Part shown: positions 1 to 8,337 of the stretch, piece after piece
How positions within the stretch are numbered: the stretch's first letter is position 1
How the letters are laid out: each line of letters opens with the position of its first letter
Assembly (NCBI GenBank): GCA_028868895.1
Contig: JAGWTP010000010.1
Location: 1 to 55,988, forward strand
Length of the DNA stretch: 55,988 bases
Reading direction: 5' to 3'
DNA from: Burkholderiales bacterium
GTDB taxonomy: Bacteria; Pseudomonadota; Gammaproteobacteria; Burkholderiales; Burkholderiaceae_C
Made by a program: the position numbers and the translations under genes
The notes under the pieces: generated by a model
What the model was told of the DNA's origin: nothing
The model's database searches: none
The model's input: only the letters and a program-made list of their open reading frames with translations

Positions 1-991
1 TGGGGTCGGCCGAGCCGGCCTTGACCATCGCGGCAACCATCACGTTGACGGCGTCATAGACGTAGGGTGCGTACACCTGCACGTCGATGCCGAACTTCTT
101 CTTGTAGTCGGCCTTCCACTTGTCCAGCGCGCCTTGCTGGGCGGCGTCGACACCACCGGCTTCAGCGCAGTAGACCTGGTTGTCGGCGATCGCACCGCCT
201 GCCAGCTTCGGCAGGTCGGTCGAGCAAATGCCGTCGCCGCCGACGAACTTGGCGTTGATGCCGAGTTGCTTCATCTGGCGGATCATCGGGCCGGCCACGG
301 CGTCCATGCCACCGAAGAACACGACATCGGGCTTCTTGGCCTTGATGGCGGTCAGGATGGCGGTGAAGTCGGTTGCCTTGTCGGTGGTGTACTGGTTCTC
401 TGCGATCGTGCCGCCGGCGGCCTTCACGGCCTTCGAGAACTCTTCGGCCACGCCCTGGCCGTAGGCGGTGCGGTCGTCGATGACGGCGAAGGTCTTGCCG
501 TGCAGTGTGTTGACGGCGTAGCGACCGAGCGTGCCGCCCAGGTGCACGTCGTCGGCGACGACGCGGAAGGCGGTGTTGAAACCCTGGCGCGTGTACTTCG
601 GGTTGGTGGCCGACGGCGAGATCTGCGGAATGCCGGCGTCGAAGTAGATCTTCGATGCCGGGATCGTGGTGCCCGAGTTCAGGTGGCCGATCACGCCGTT
701 GACCTTGGCATCCACCAGCTTCTGTGCCACCGCGGTGCCCTGCTTCGGATCACCGGCGTCGTCTTCAGCGAGGAGCTCGAACTTGGCCTTCTTGCCGCCG
801 ATCATCACGCCCTTCGCATTGAGTTCGTCGATGGCCATGCGGGCACCGTTCTCGTTGTCCTTGCCCAGGTGGGCAATGGCGCCGCTGGTCGGCCCGACGT
901 GGCCGATCTTGACGATCAGGTCTTGTGCATAGGCGGCAGTGCCGAACCCCAACACAGCAGCCGCAACGATCGTTTTAAGTCTGACTTGCAT
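1..991 (-). CDS. Branched-chain amino acid ABC transporter substrate-binding protein (LivK-like), 3' end cut by window
   Basis: This is a periplasmic type-1 solute-binding protein of the Leu/Ile/Val (LivJ/LivK) family, which delivers amino acids to a LivHMGF permease. The start at 991 gives a signal peptide MQVRLKTIVAAAVLGFGTAA with cleavage after AYA. The mature protein opens with VKIGHVGPTSGAIAHLGKDN, the usual first strand and ligand loop of the family. A good Shine-Dalgarno (GGAGG) lies 7 bases upstream. About 330 codons are present and the frame is open to base 1, so the C-terminal end is missing. The permease genes are not in view. Substrate specificity cannot be read from the sequence. 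Confidence 0.9.
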   Translation of the reverse strand, partial: MQVRLKTIVAAAVLGFGTAAYAQDLIVKIGHVGPTSGAIAHLGKDNENGARMAIDELNAKGVMIGGKKAKFELLAEDDAGDPKQGTAVAQKLVDAKVNGVIGHLNSGTTIPASKIYFDAGIPQISPSATNPKYTRQGFNTAFRVVADDVHLGGTLGRYAVNTLHGKTFAVIDDRTAYGQGVAEEFSKAVKAAGGTIAENQYTTDKATDFTAILTAIKAKKPDVVFFGGMDAVAGPMIRQMKQLGINAKFVGGDGICSTDLPKLAGGAIADNQVYCAEAGGVDAAQQGALDKWKADYKKKFGIDVQVYAPYVYDAVNVMVAAMVKAGSADP

Positions 992-1101
992 GCAAAACCT
1001 CCAGGTGGAATGTTCAATACGGAAATGGGAAAACGGTTGATATCTCAACGGGCGACACCATACTCCAAAAAATCGCCGCCCCTACTCGGTGAATGCTCGG
1101 T

Positions 1102-1138
1102 TCCGGCGAGCCACCACTTGGTGGTCGCGCTCGCCGGA
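1102..1138. other. Large intergenic hairpin upstream of the livK-like gene
   Basis: TCCGGCGAGC at 1102-1111 is the exact reverse complement of 1129-1138. The intervening bases hold a second inverted repeat (CCACCA at 1111-1116 against TGGTGG at 1119-1124). It lies between the stop of the DUF2486-like gene and the livK start, both on the minus strand. No T-run follows directly, so it may be a terminator helper, an RNA leader element or a repeat; its role is unknown. Confidence 0.5.
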
Positions 1139-1225
1139 CCGGCGCCCGACCCAAAGTCGCCGACCTTGCGAGTCCGCCGTGTCCGTGGAACGGCGGCGCC
1201 GCAGGGTCTGACCACAACGCGCGAC

Positions 1226-1627
1226 CTAGCGTCCGCGATGACGCGCCAGTTCGTGCGCCACGGCGCGGGCCACGACGTCTCGCAAGGTCGATGCCAGCTC
1301 GCCGCGCGCTTCGCGGATCACGCTGTCGGCGGCGCGTGCCAGCAGCGGCGTGAGCACCTCGCGCAGCCGGTACTCGAGCATCAGATCGACCTGGTGCTGC
1401 ACCTCGGCCAGCACGCGCTGGACCAGTTGCTCCTCGGTCAACGTCGGCGCCACGGAGGGGGTGGCGCGGGGCATCGACGACGCGGCGGCAACGAGGTTGG
1501 CCTCGAGCGCGGGAGCCTCGACCTCGGCCACCTGCCGCACCGCCGCGGTTGCCGATTCGGGCCACGCGACCACCTCGGTCAGCGTGGGCACACGCTGCGG
1601 CGGCGGCGGTGATCCGGCAGAACTCAC
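1226..1627 (-). CDS. DUF2486-like small protein downstream of holC
   Basis: This is a 133-residue protein of unknown function. I chose the GTG at 1627 because it overlaps the holC stop codon (GTGA), giving translational coupling, and because the sequence upstream in this frame is only a shadow of holC. The N-terminal third is rich in Pro and Ala. The C-terminal half is a predicted amphipathic helix (EEQLVQRVLAEVQHQVDLML, then charged repeats with Arg and Glu). A gene of the DUF2486 family commonly follows holC in Burkholderiales, so the assignment rests on position and general composition. No catalytic motif or membrane segment is visible. Confidence 0.7.
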   Translation of the reverse strand: MSSAGSPPPPQRVPTLTEVVAWPESATAAVRQVAEVEAPALEANLVAAASSMPRATPSVAPTLTEEQLVQRVLAEVQHQVDLMLEYRLREVLTPLLARAADSVIREARGELASTLRDVVARAVAHELARHRGR

Positions 1628-2055
1628 ACCGACACCTCGTGCTTGACGATGGCATAGCCGCGTGCGGCATAGTGCTTCCAGCGCGCCCGGGCTGCGGCGC
1701 GGTCGGCCACGTCCGAAGAGACGATCTCGACCAGTCGGGCAAAGCTCTCGAAACCCGCCGGCGCGTCCGGCCCGAGATTGACGAGCACGTCGCGGCGCGG
1801 CGCGCTCGCCGCGCCTTCGAGCAGCCACACCGGGGTGTTGACCAGGCGCTCGGGCAGTGGCACATCGGGGCGCGGCATCAGGTGCGGTACGAATTCCACC
1901 GGATCGAAGGTCCACAGCGCCCGGTCGACCTGCGCCAGCATCGCCGCCGGCCCGGTGACGACGACCTGCGCGCCCTGGCGGGCCGCCTTGCGCAGCAGCC
2001 GGCAGGTGTAGGCCAGGCGATCCGGCACGTTGAAATGGAAACTGACCTCGGTCAT
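1624..2055 (-). CDS. holC: DNA polymerase III subunit chi
   Basis: HolC links the clamp loader, through psi, to single-stranded DNA-binding protein during replication. The 143-residue product has the usual length. It shows the family opening VSFHFNVPDRLAYTCRLLRK, the central WTFDPVEFVPH segment and the C-terminal RWKHYAARGYAIVKHE. It lies 28 bases downstream of pepA in the same direction, the arrangement also known from E. coli (pepA-holC-valS). Here valS does not follow; a DUF2486-like gene overlaps the stop instead. Confidence 0.93.
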   Translation of the reverse strand: MTEVSFHFNVPDRLAYTCRLLRKAARQGAQVVVTGPAAMLAQVDRALWTFDPVEFVPHLMPRPDVPLPERLVNTPVWLLEGAASAPRRDVLVNLGPDAPAGFESFARLVEIVSSDVADRAAARARWKHYAARGYAIVKHEVSV

Positions 2056-2083
2056 GACGGCGCGCCGGGTCGGGCCGCGGCGG

Positions 2084-3544
2084 TCAGCCCACCTGGGCCA
2101 GCACGAAATGCGTCAGCAGAGGCACCGGGCGGCCGGTGGCGCCCTTGGCCGCACCCGACTTCCAGGCCGTGCCGGCGATGTCGAGGTGCGCCCACGGGAA
2201 CTTGCCCGTGAAGCGGCGCAGGAACATCGCTGCGGTGATGGCGCCGCCGGCACGCCCGGCAATGTTGGCCATGTCGGCGAAGTTGCTCTTCAGGCCTTCG
2301 TCGTACTCCTCGTCGAGCGGCATGCGCCAGCACGGATCCAGGCCGGCCTGGCTGGCGGCCAGCATCTGCGCGGCGATCTTGTCGTCGGCCGTGAACAGGC
2401 CGGAATGGTGATGGCCGAGCGCCACCACGCAAGCGCCGGTGAGCGTGGCCACGTCGACCACCACCGCCGGCTTGAACCGCTCGGCATAGGTGAGCGCGTC
2501 GCACAGGATCAGCCGGCCTTCGGCGTCGGTGTTGAGGATCTCGATGGTTTGGCCCGACAGGCTCTTGACCACATCGCCCGGCTTCACGGCACTGCCGCTG
2601 GGCATGTTGTCGCACGACGGAATGAGGACCACCAGGTTGAGTTTGGGCTTGAGTTCGGCGATGGCTCGCAAGGTGCCGAGCACGCTCGCGGCGCCGCCCA
2701 TGTCGAACTTCATTTCGTCCATTTCGGCGCCGGGCTTGAGCGATATGCCGCCGGTGTCGAAGGTGATGCCCTTGCCGACCAGCACCACCGGTGCCTGCGC
2801 CTTGGGCGCTCCGTCGTAGCGCGCCACGATGAAGCGCAGCGGTTCGTCGGAGCCCTGCGCCACCGCCAGGAACGAACCCATGCCGAGCTTTTCGCAGGCC
2901 TTCCGATCGAGCACCTCGACCTTCAGCGCGAACTCCTTGCCGAGCTTCTTCGCCTGCTCGGCAAGAAAGGTCGGGGTGCAGTGGTTGCCGGGCCGGTTGG
3001 CGAACTCACGTGCAAGCGCCACGCCGGCCGCGATCGCGGTGCCGCGCGCCAAGCCCTGCTGCACCGCCTTCGCATCGGCCTTGGCGCACAGCAACGTGAC
3101 CTTGTCGATCTTCGACGCCGCCGGCGCGCTCGGCTTGGTATGGCGGTACATGTAGGTCGCTTCGCGCACCGCGCCGACCAGCGCTTCGGCATGCGCATCG
3201 TCGAGCGACCCGGCGCCGGCCAGGCCGATGGCCACGTGCTTGGCACCGCTGCCCTTGAGTTGGTCGATGCCCTTGGCCACCGCCGCCTTGAAGGCCTTCG
3301 CGCCGGGTGCGGCGGCCACCGCGAAGACCAGCCTTGAAGCCCGGATGCCCGCGGGCCGATGCAGGTAAAGCGTCTTGCCGGCCTTGAGGGCCAGGTCGCC
3401 CTGCGCGACGGCGTCGTTGAGCGCGGCGGCAAGCGGTGTGTCGAGCGCGGCGTCGACCGCGTCGCCGATCACAACCAGCAGCAACGCGTCGCAGGTCAGG
3501 CTGGACAGTGTCCCGGCCGAAGAAATTTGATGACGAAAGTCCAT
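2084..3544 (-). CDS. pepA: Cytosol (leucyl) aminopeptidase PepA, peptidase family M17
   Basis: PepA removes N-terminal residues from peptides in the cytoplasm using two metal ions, and in E. coli it also binds DNA. The ATG at 3544 gives 486 residues, within the family range; upstream codons in the same frame belong to the divergent lptF region. The M17 signature NTDAEGRL is present, as are VGKGITFDTGG with its metal-binding Asp and KFDMGGAASV. An AGGA Shine-Dalgarno sits about 10 bases upstream. Only 25 bases separate its start from lptF, so its promoter must overlap lptF coding sequence. Confidence 0.96.
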   Translation of the reverse strand: MDFRHQISSAGTLSSLTCDALLLVVIGDAVDAALDTPLAAALNDAVAQGDLALKAGKTLYLHRPAGIRASRLVFAVAAAPGAKAFKAAVAKGIDQLKGSGAKHVAIGLAGAGSLDDAHAEALVGAVREATYMYRHTKPSAPAASKIDKVTLLCAKADAKAVQQGLARGTAIAAGVALAREFANRPGNHCTPTFLAEQAKKLGKEFALKVEVLDRKACEKLGMGSFLAVAQGSDEPLRFIVARYDGAPKAQAPVVLVGKGITFDTGGISLKPGAEMDEMKFDMGGAASVLGTLRAIAELKPKLNLVVLIPSCDNMPSGSAVKPGDVVKSLSGQTIEILNTDAEGRLILCDALTYAERFKPAVVVDVATLTGACVVALGHHHSGLFTADDKIAAQMLAASQAGLDPCWRMPLDEEYDEGLKSNFADMANIAGRAGGAITAAMFLRRFTGKFPWAHLDIAGTAWKSGAAKGATGRPVPLLTHFVLAQVG

Positions 3545-3569
3545 AATCGGCAGTCCTGAAGACAAGCCG

Positions 3570-4679
3570 ATGATGTTATTCGATTCCACTTTGCGCCGAG
3601 AACTGGCGCGCAACTTCGGCGCCACGCTGGTGGTCATCCTGACCGTCGTGCTCACGATGATGTTGATCCGCACGCTGGGCCAGGCAGCGGTGGGTCAGGT
3701 GTCGCCGCAAGACGTGGTGCTGCTGCTCGGCTATGTGGCGCTCGGCTACCTGCCGCTGATGCTGTCGCTGTCGCTGTTCGTCGCCGTGGTCGCGACACTG
3801 TCGCGCATGTACTACGAGAGCGAGATGACCGTCTGGTTCACCAGCGGCGTCGGCCTGACGCGATTCGTGCGGCCGGTGGTGCGCATGAGCTGGCCGGTGC
3901 TGCTGGTGATCGGCTTGCTGGCGTTGTTCGTGTGGCCGTGGCAGAACCAGCGCAGCGTCGAACTGAAGGAGCGGTTCGAGCGCCGCTCCGACCTGTCGCG
4001 CGTGGCGCCGGGACAATTCCAGACCTCGAGCGACGGCACCCGGGTGTTCTTCATCGAACGCGACGCCGCCGACAGCCGCACCGGCCGCAATGTGTTCATC
4101 CTGAGCACGCTGCCGGCATCGGAGTCGGTGACCACGGCGCGTTCCGGCCAGATCGAGATGATCGGCGACGACCGCTACCTCGTGCTCGAGCGCGGTCAGC
4201 AGAACGAGGAAGACTTGCGCAACGGGGACAAGACGCTGGCGCGCTTCGACAGCTACCGCGTGCGCGCCGGCGACCGCGTGCTGTCGCGGCTGGACGACCT
4301 GCCGGCACGGGCACGCCGCAGCATCCAGCTGTTGCGCGAGCCCACGCCGCGCCATCTGGGCGAACTCGTCTGGCGGCTCGGGCTGTTGCTCGGTGGCGCC
4401 AACCTGGTATTGCTGGGCATCGGCCTGTCGGCGTCCAACCCACGCCGCGCGAGCAACTGGAACCTGCTGTTCGCGCTGCTCACCTTCGTCGTGTACTACA
4501 ACTTCATCAACCTCTCGCAGGCCTGGGTGGCCAGCGGCAAGGCCGGCATGGGCGCGGCCCTGGTCGTGGTCCATGGCGGCGCGTTCCTGATCGCGATGGG
4601 CTTGTTGTGGTGGCGCGAGCATCGCAACTTCCGGATCGGCTGGCGCGCCCGCCGCGCAGGCCCGGCGGGCGTTGCATGA
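3570..4679 (+). CDS. lptF: LPS export ABC transporter permease LptF
   Basis: LptF is one of two inner-membrane permeases that, with the LptB ATPase, extract lipopolysaccharide and push it into the LptC-LptA bridge. The 369-residue product has three N-terminal membrane helices (about residues 15-120), a periplasmic beta-jellyroll-like domain in the middle and three C-terminal helices (about 265-355), as the YjgP/YjgQ family requires. Two adjacent ATG codons (3570 and 3573) are possible starts. The gene is divergent from pepA, as in E. coli, and its stop overlaps the lptG start by 4 bases. Confidence 0.95.
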   Translation: MMLFDSTLRRELARNFGATLVVILTVVLTMMLIRTLGQAAVGQVSPQDVVLLLGYVALGYLPLMLSLSLFVAVVATLSRMYYESEMTVWFTSGVGLTRFVRPVVRMSWPVLLVIGLLALFVWPWQNQRSVELKERFERRSDLSRVAPGQFQTSSDGTRVFFIERDAADSRTGRNVFILSTLPASESVTTARSGQIEMIGDDRYLVLERGQQNEEDLRNGDKTLARFDSYRVRAGDRVLSRLDDLPARARRSIQLLREPTPRHLGELVWRLGLLLGGANLVLLGIGLSASNPRRASNWNLLFALLTFVVYYNFINLSQAWVASGKAGMGAALVVVHGGAFLIAMGLLWWREHRNFRIGWRARRAGPAGVA

Positions 4680-5782
4680 AGACGGTGCGGCGCCTGTTCT
4701 ACGTCGACATCGTTTCGGCGGTCGCGTTCGTCGGCCTCGCGTTCCTGTCGCTGTCGTTCTTCATCGATTTCATCGACCAGCTCGGCGATGTCGGCCAGGG
4801 TGGCTACACGGTGCTGCACGCAACGCTGTACGCGCTGCTGCTGGCGCCCGGGCACTTCTACGAAGTCGCGCCGATCGCGGTGCTGATCGGCACGATCTAC
4901 ACACTGTCACGCATGGCGCAGTCGTCGGAGTTCACGATCCTGCGCACCGGCGGCCTGGGCCCGGGGCGCGCACTGTCGCTGCTGGCCAGCCTGGGGCTGG
5001 CGTTCGGCGTGCTCACGTTCTTCGTCGGTGACTACCTCGCGCCGCTGAGCGAGCGCCAGGCGAGCCAATTGCTGGCGGCCGACAAGGGTGGCGTGACGCT
5101 CGGGCGCTCGGGCGCCTGGCTGAAGGATCACGTCAATTCGCCCACCGGTGAGCGCAGCTACTCGATCAACGTCGGTTCGGCCGGGCCGAAAGGGCAGCTT
5201 CACGACATCCGCATCTTCGAGTTCGACGCCGACGGCCGCCTGCTGCGCCGCATCGGCGCGGCCCGCGCCCAAGTCGAGACGGATCAGACCTGGGTGCTGA
5301 AGGACGTGACGCTGACCCGCTGGATCAACCGCGACGGCAGCGCCCAGGTCCCTGAGCAAGTGCTGCCCGAGATGATCTGGCACAGCACGCTGTCGGCTGC
5401 GGTGGTGGCGGCCGCGGTGTCGCCGGTGGGCGCGATGTCGACCATCGAGCTGGCGCGCTACATCGCTCACCTGTCCGACAACGAACAGGCCGCGCAGAGC
5501 CACCGCATCCTGTTCTGGAAACGTGCGCTCTACCCGTTCGCCTGCGTGGTGATGGTCGGTCTGGCGCTGCCGTTCGCCTATCTGCACGCGCGCGCCGGTG
5601 GCGTGAGCCTGAAGGTCTTCGGCGGGATCATGCTGGGCATCAGCTTCGTGCTGCTGAACAACGTCGCCGGCCACCTCGGCTTGCTGCGCGACTGGACGCC
5701 GTGGATGGTCGCCGCGGCGCCGAGCGCGCTGTACTTGCTGGCGTCGCTCGCGGCGTTCAGCTGGCTGGTGCGCTACCGATGA
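4676..5782 (+). CDS. lptG: LPS export ABC transporter permease LptG
   Basis: LptG is the partner of LptF in the LptB2FG lipopolysaccharide exporter. The start at 4676 is the ATG of an ATGA overlap with lptF and gives 368 residues; the longer open frame upstream is a shadow of lptF. Membrane helices are visible at about residues 10-32, 55-80, 95-115, then 280-300, 308-330 and 335-360, around a periplasmic domain. The stop overlaps the next gene by the same 4-base arrangement, so translation of the whole block is probably coupled. Confidence 0.95.
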   Translation: MKTVRRLFYVDIVSAVAFVGLAFLSLSFFIDFIDQLGDVGQGGYTVLHATLYALLLAPGHFYEVAPIAVLIGTIYTLSRMAQSSEFTILRTGGLGPGRALSLLASLGLAFGVLTFFVGDYLAPLSERQASQLLAADKGGVTLGRSGAWLKDHVNSPTGERSYSINVGSAGPKGQLHDIRIFEFDADGRLLRRIGAARAQVETDQTWVLKDVTLTRWINRDGSAQVPEQVLPEMIWHSTLSAAVVAAAVSPVGAMSTIELARYIAHLSDNEQAAQSHRILFWKRALYPFACVVMVGLALPFAYLHARAGGVSLKVFGGIMLGISFVLLNNVAGHLGLLRDWTPWMVAAAPSALYLLASLAAFSWLVRYR

Positions 5783-6174
5783 ACGGCGCCACCGTGAAGC
5801 GCGGGATGCTGCTGTTCGCGCATGGCGCACGCGACCCGCGCTGGGCCGAACCGTTCGAAGACGTCGCCCGGCGGGTGCGCCTGCGCGATCCGGCGTTGTC
5901 GGTGCAGCTCGCGTTCCTGGAGTTCATGACGCCGTCGCTGCCCGAAGCCGGCCGATCGCTGGCGCTGGCCGGTTGCCTGCGCATCGACGTGGTGCCGCTG
6001 TTCCTCGGTGCCGGCGGCCACGTCCGCAAGGACCTGCCGGTGCTGCTCGCCGCAATGGCCAGCGCGCACCCCGAGGTGCAATGGACGCTGCAGCGCGCGA
6101 TCGGCGAGATCGACAGCGTGATCGATGCCATGGCCAGCGCCGCCATGCTCACCTCGGACACGCCGCCCCCATGA
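5779..6174 (+). CDS. CbiX/SirB-type sirohydrochlorin chelatase family protein
   Basis: Small CbiX/SirB proteins insert cobalt or iron into sirohydrochlorin. This 131-residue protein is the length of the single-domain form. It carries the N-terminal GMLLFAHGARDPRW segment, whose His is the expected metal-insertion residue, and the second half motif VVPLFLGAGGHVRKDLPVLL with another His. It starts inside the lptG stop and overlaps the next gene by 4 bases. Because that gene is CysB-like, a role as ferrochelatase for sirohaem (sulfite reduction) is more likely than cobalamin synthesis; this is inferred from context. Confidence 0.8.
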   Translation: MNGATVKRGMLLFAHGARDPRWAEPFEDVARRVRLRDPALSVQLAFLEFMTPSLPEAGRSLALAGCLRIDVVPLFLGAGGHVRKDLPVLLAAMASAHPEVQWTLQRAIGEIDSVIDAMASAAMLTSDTPPP

Positions 6175-7115
6175 ACCTGCACCAGTTCCGGTTCGTCCAG
6201 GAAGCGGTGCGCCGCGACCTCAACCTGACCGAGACGGCCAAGGCGCTGTTCACCTCGCAGCCCGGCATCTCCAAGGCGATCCTCGACCTCGAGGCCGAAC
6301 TCGGCATCGACATCTTCGCGCGCCACGGCAAGCGGCTGCGCCGCGTCACCGAACCGGGCCGGCTGGTGCTCGAGAGCATCGAGGCGATCATGCGCGAGGT
6401 CGGCAACCTCAAGCGCATCGGCGAGGAATACTCGATGCAGGACGCCGGCACGCTGTCGATCGCCACCACGCACAGCCAGGCGCGCTACTTCCTGCCCGGG
6501 CCGGTGGCACAGCTGCGCAAGCGCTTTCCGAAGGTCAACATCAGCCTGCACCAGGGCTCGCCCGACCAGGTGGCGCGCATGGTCATCGAGGAGCTCGCCG
6601 ACGTCGGCCTGGCCACCGAATCGCTCGCCGGCTTCGACGGGCTCGTCACCCTGCCCTGCTACGAATGGCACCACGCGGTGGTGATGCCTGCGGGCCACCC
6701 GCTGGCGCAGCTCGAGCGCATTTCGCTCGAGGACCTGGCGGTGCTGCCGCTGGTGTCGTACCACCCGTCGTTCAGCGGGCGCACCCGGCTCGACCAGGCG
6801 TTCGCGGCGCGCAACCTCAAGCCCAACATCGTGCTCGAAGCGATCGACGCCGACGTGATCAAGACCTATGTGCGGGTCGGCCTGGGCGTGGGCATCGTCG
6901 CCGAACTCGCGGTGCGCGACGACCCGCCCGGCGGCGACCTGGTCTCGCGGCCGGTCGGTCACCTGTTCGGCCAGAACGTCACGCGCATCGCGTTCAAGCG
7001 CGGCGCCTACTTGCGCAACTTCGTTTATGCCTTTGCCGAAATGATGTCCGACCGGCTCAGCCGCAAGCTCATCGTGGGTGCGATGGCGGGCGACGGCGAC
7101 GACTATCAACTCTGA
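6171..7115 (+). CDS. CysB family LysR-type transcriptional regulator
   Basis: This is a LysR-type regulator of the CysB/Cbl branch, which controls sulfate and sulfonate assimilation genes in response to O-acetylserine or sulfur sources. The N-terminal winged helix is clear: MNLHQFRFVQEAVRRDLNLT, then TSQPGISKAILDLEAELG. The effector domain follows (TTHSQARYFLPGPV is typical of CysB). It has 314 residues. The ATG overlaps the stop of the CbiX-like gene by 4 bases. CysB itself usually stands alone, so location in the lptFG operon is worth noting. Whether it is true CysB or a paralogue cannot be settled here. Confidence 0.88.
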   Translation: MNLHQFRFVQEAVRRDLNLTETAKALFTSQPGISKAILDLEAELGIDIFARHGKRLRRVTEPGRLVLESIEAIMREVGNLKRIGEEYSMQDAGTLSIATTHSQARYFLPGPVAQLRKRFPKVNISLHQGSPDQVARMVIEELADVGLATESLAGFDGLVTLPCYEWHHAVVMPAGHPLAQLERISLEDLAVLPLVSYHPSFSGRTRLDQAFAARNLKPNIVLEAIDADVIKTYVRVGLGVGIVAELAVRDDPPGGDLVSRPVGHLFGQNVTRIAFKRGAYLRNFVYAFAEMMSDRLSRKLIVGAMAGDGDDYQL

Positions 7116-7128
7116 CATCCGCCCACCG

Positions 7129-8289
7129 ATGAGCCCATCCCCCACGCCCCCCGTCACGAGCCGGCTGCCGCAGGTCGGCACGACGATCTTCACGGTGATG
7201 TCGGCCCTGGCTCAGCAGCACGGCGCCGTCAACCTCGGCCAGGGCTTCCCCGACTTCGATTGCGATCCGCGCCTGCTCGACGCAGTGAACGCGGCGATGC
7301 GCGCCGGCCTGAACCAGTACCCTCCGATGGCGGGCGTGCCGGTGCTGCGCGAGGCGGTCGCAGCGAAGATCGCGGCGATGTACGGCCACGTCTACGACCC
7401 CGGCGACGAGATCACGATCACCGCCGGCGCCACCCAGGCGATCCTCACCGCGGTGCTGGCGATCGTGCACCCGGGCGACGAGGTCATCGTGCTCGACCCC
7501 TGCTACGACAGCTACGGGCCCAACATCGAACTCGCCGGCGGCGTGGCCGTGCATGTGCCACTGGTGCCCGGCACCTTCGAGCCCGACTTCGAACGCATCG
7601 GATCGGCGATCACGCCGCGCACCCGCGCCATCATCGTCAACACGCCGCACAACCCGAGCGCCACGGTCTGGTCGGCCGCGCACATGCGGCAGCTGGCGCA
7701 GCTGCTGCGCGGCACCGACGTCATCGTGATCGCCGACGAGGTCTACGAGCACATGGTGTTCGATGGCCAACCGCACCAGAGCGTGGCGCGTTCGCCCGAG
7801 CTGGCGCAGCGCAGCTTCGTCGTCTCGAGCTTCGGCAAGACCTACCACGTCACCGGCTGGAAGGTCGGCTATGTGGCCGCGCCGGCGGCGTTGACAGCGG
7901 AGTTCCGCAAGGTGCACCAGTTCAACGTGTTCACGGTCAACACGCCGATGCAGCACGGCCTGGCCGGCTTCATGGCCGATGCGTCGAGCCACCTCGGGCT
8001 GCCGGCGTTCTACCAGCACAAGCGCGACCTGTTTCGCGCCGGCCTGGCGGCCACCCGCCTGCGCGCGCTCGACACCCGCGGCAGCTACTTCCAGTGCGTC
8101 GACTACTCCGCCGTGAGCGACCTGCGCGAGGCCGACTTCTGCCGTTGGCTCACCACCGAGATCGGCGTGGCGGCGATCCCGCTGTCGGCGTTCTACCAGG
8201 GTGGTTTCGAGCAGCGCATCGCACGCTTTTGCTTCGCCAAGAAGGACGACACGCTGCACCTCGCGCTGGAGCGCCTGGCCCGGCTTTGA
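7129..8289 (+). CDS. PLP-dependent methionine aminotransferase (YbdL-like, fold type I)
   Basis: Class I/II aminotransferase, 386 residues. YbdL-like members prefer methionine and aromatic amino acids and act in methionine salvage. The N-terminal segment AVNLGQGFPDFDCDPRLLDA and NQYPPMAGVPVLREAV are family hallmarks. The PLP lysine is K237 in SSFGKTYHVTGWKVGYV, the cofactor phosphate-binding region follows GATQAI, and NTPHNPSA holds the cofactor Asn. It begins 13 bases after the CysB-like gene, which fits a sulfur-related transcription unit. A kynurenine aminotransferase activity is a possible alternative. Confidence 0.87.
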   Translation: MSPSPTPPVTSRLPQVGTTIFTVMSALAQQHGAVNLGQGFPDFDCDPRLLDAVNAAMRAGLNQYPPMAGVPVLREAVAAKIAAMYGHVYDPGDEITITAGATQAILTAVLAIVHPGDEVIVLDPCYDSYGPNIELAGGVAVHVPLVPGTFEPDFERIGSAITPRTRAIIVNTPHNPSATVWSAAHMRQLAQLLRGTDVIVIADEVYEHMVFDGQPHQSVARSPELAQRSFVVSSFGKTYHVTGWKVGYVAAPAALTAEFRKVHQFNVFTVNTPMQHGLAGFMADASSHLGLPAFYQHKRDLFRAGLAATRLRALDTRGSYFQCVDYSAVSDLREADFCRWLTTEIGVAAIPLSAFYQGGFEQRIARFCFAKKDDTLHLALERLARL

Positions 8290-8337
8290 CAGAGGCACGC
8301 GCGGTGAGCGCGGGTGCGAGCCATCGCGGCGCGCGGC

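Noticed and set aside
1014-1061. Short frame MVSPVEISTVFPFPY just before livK with several branched-chain residues, as a possible leader peptide
   Set aside because: Its ribosome site spacing is only one base, there is no terminator between it and livK (22 bases), and the residues could be chance.
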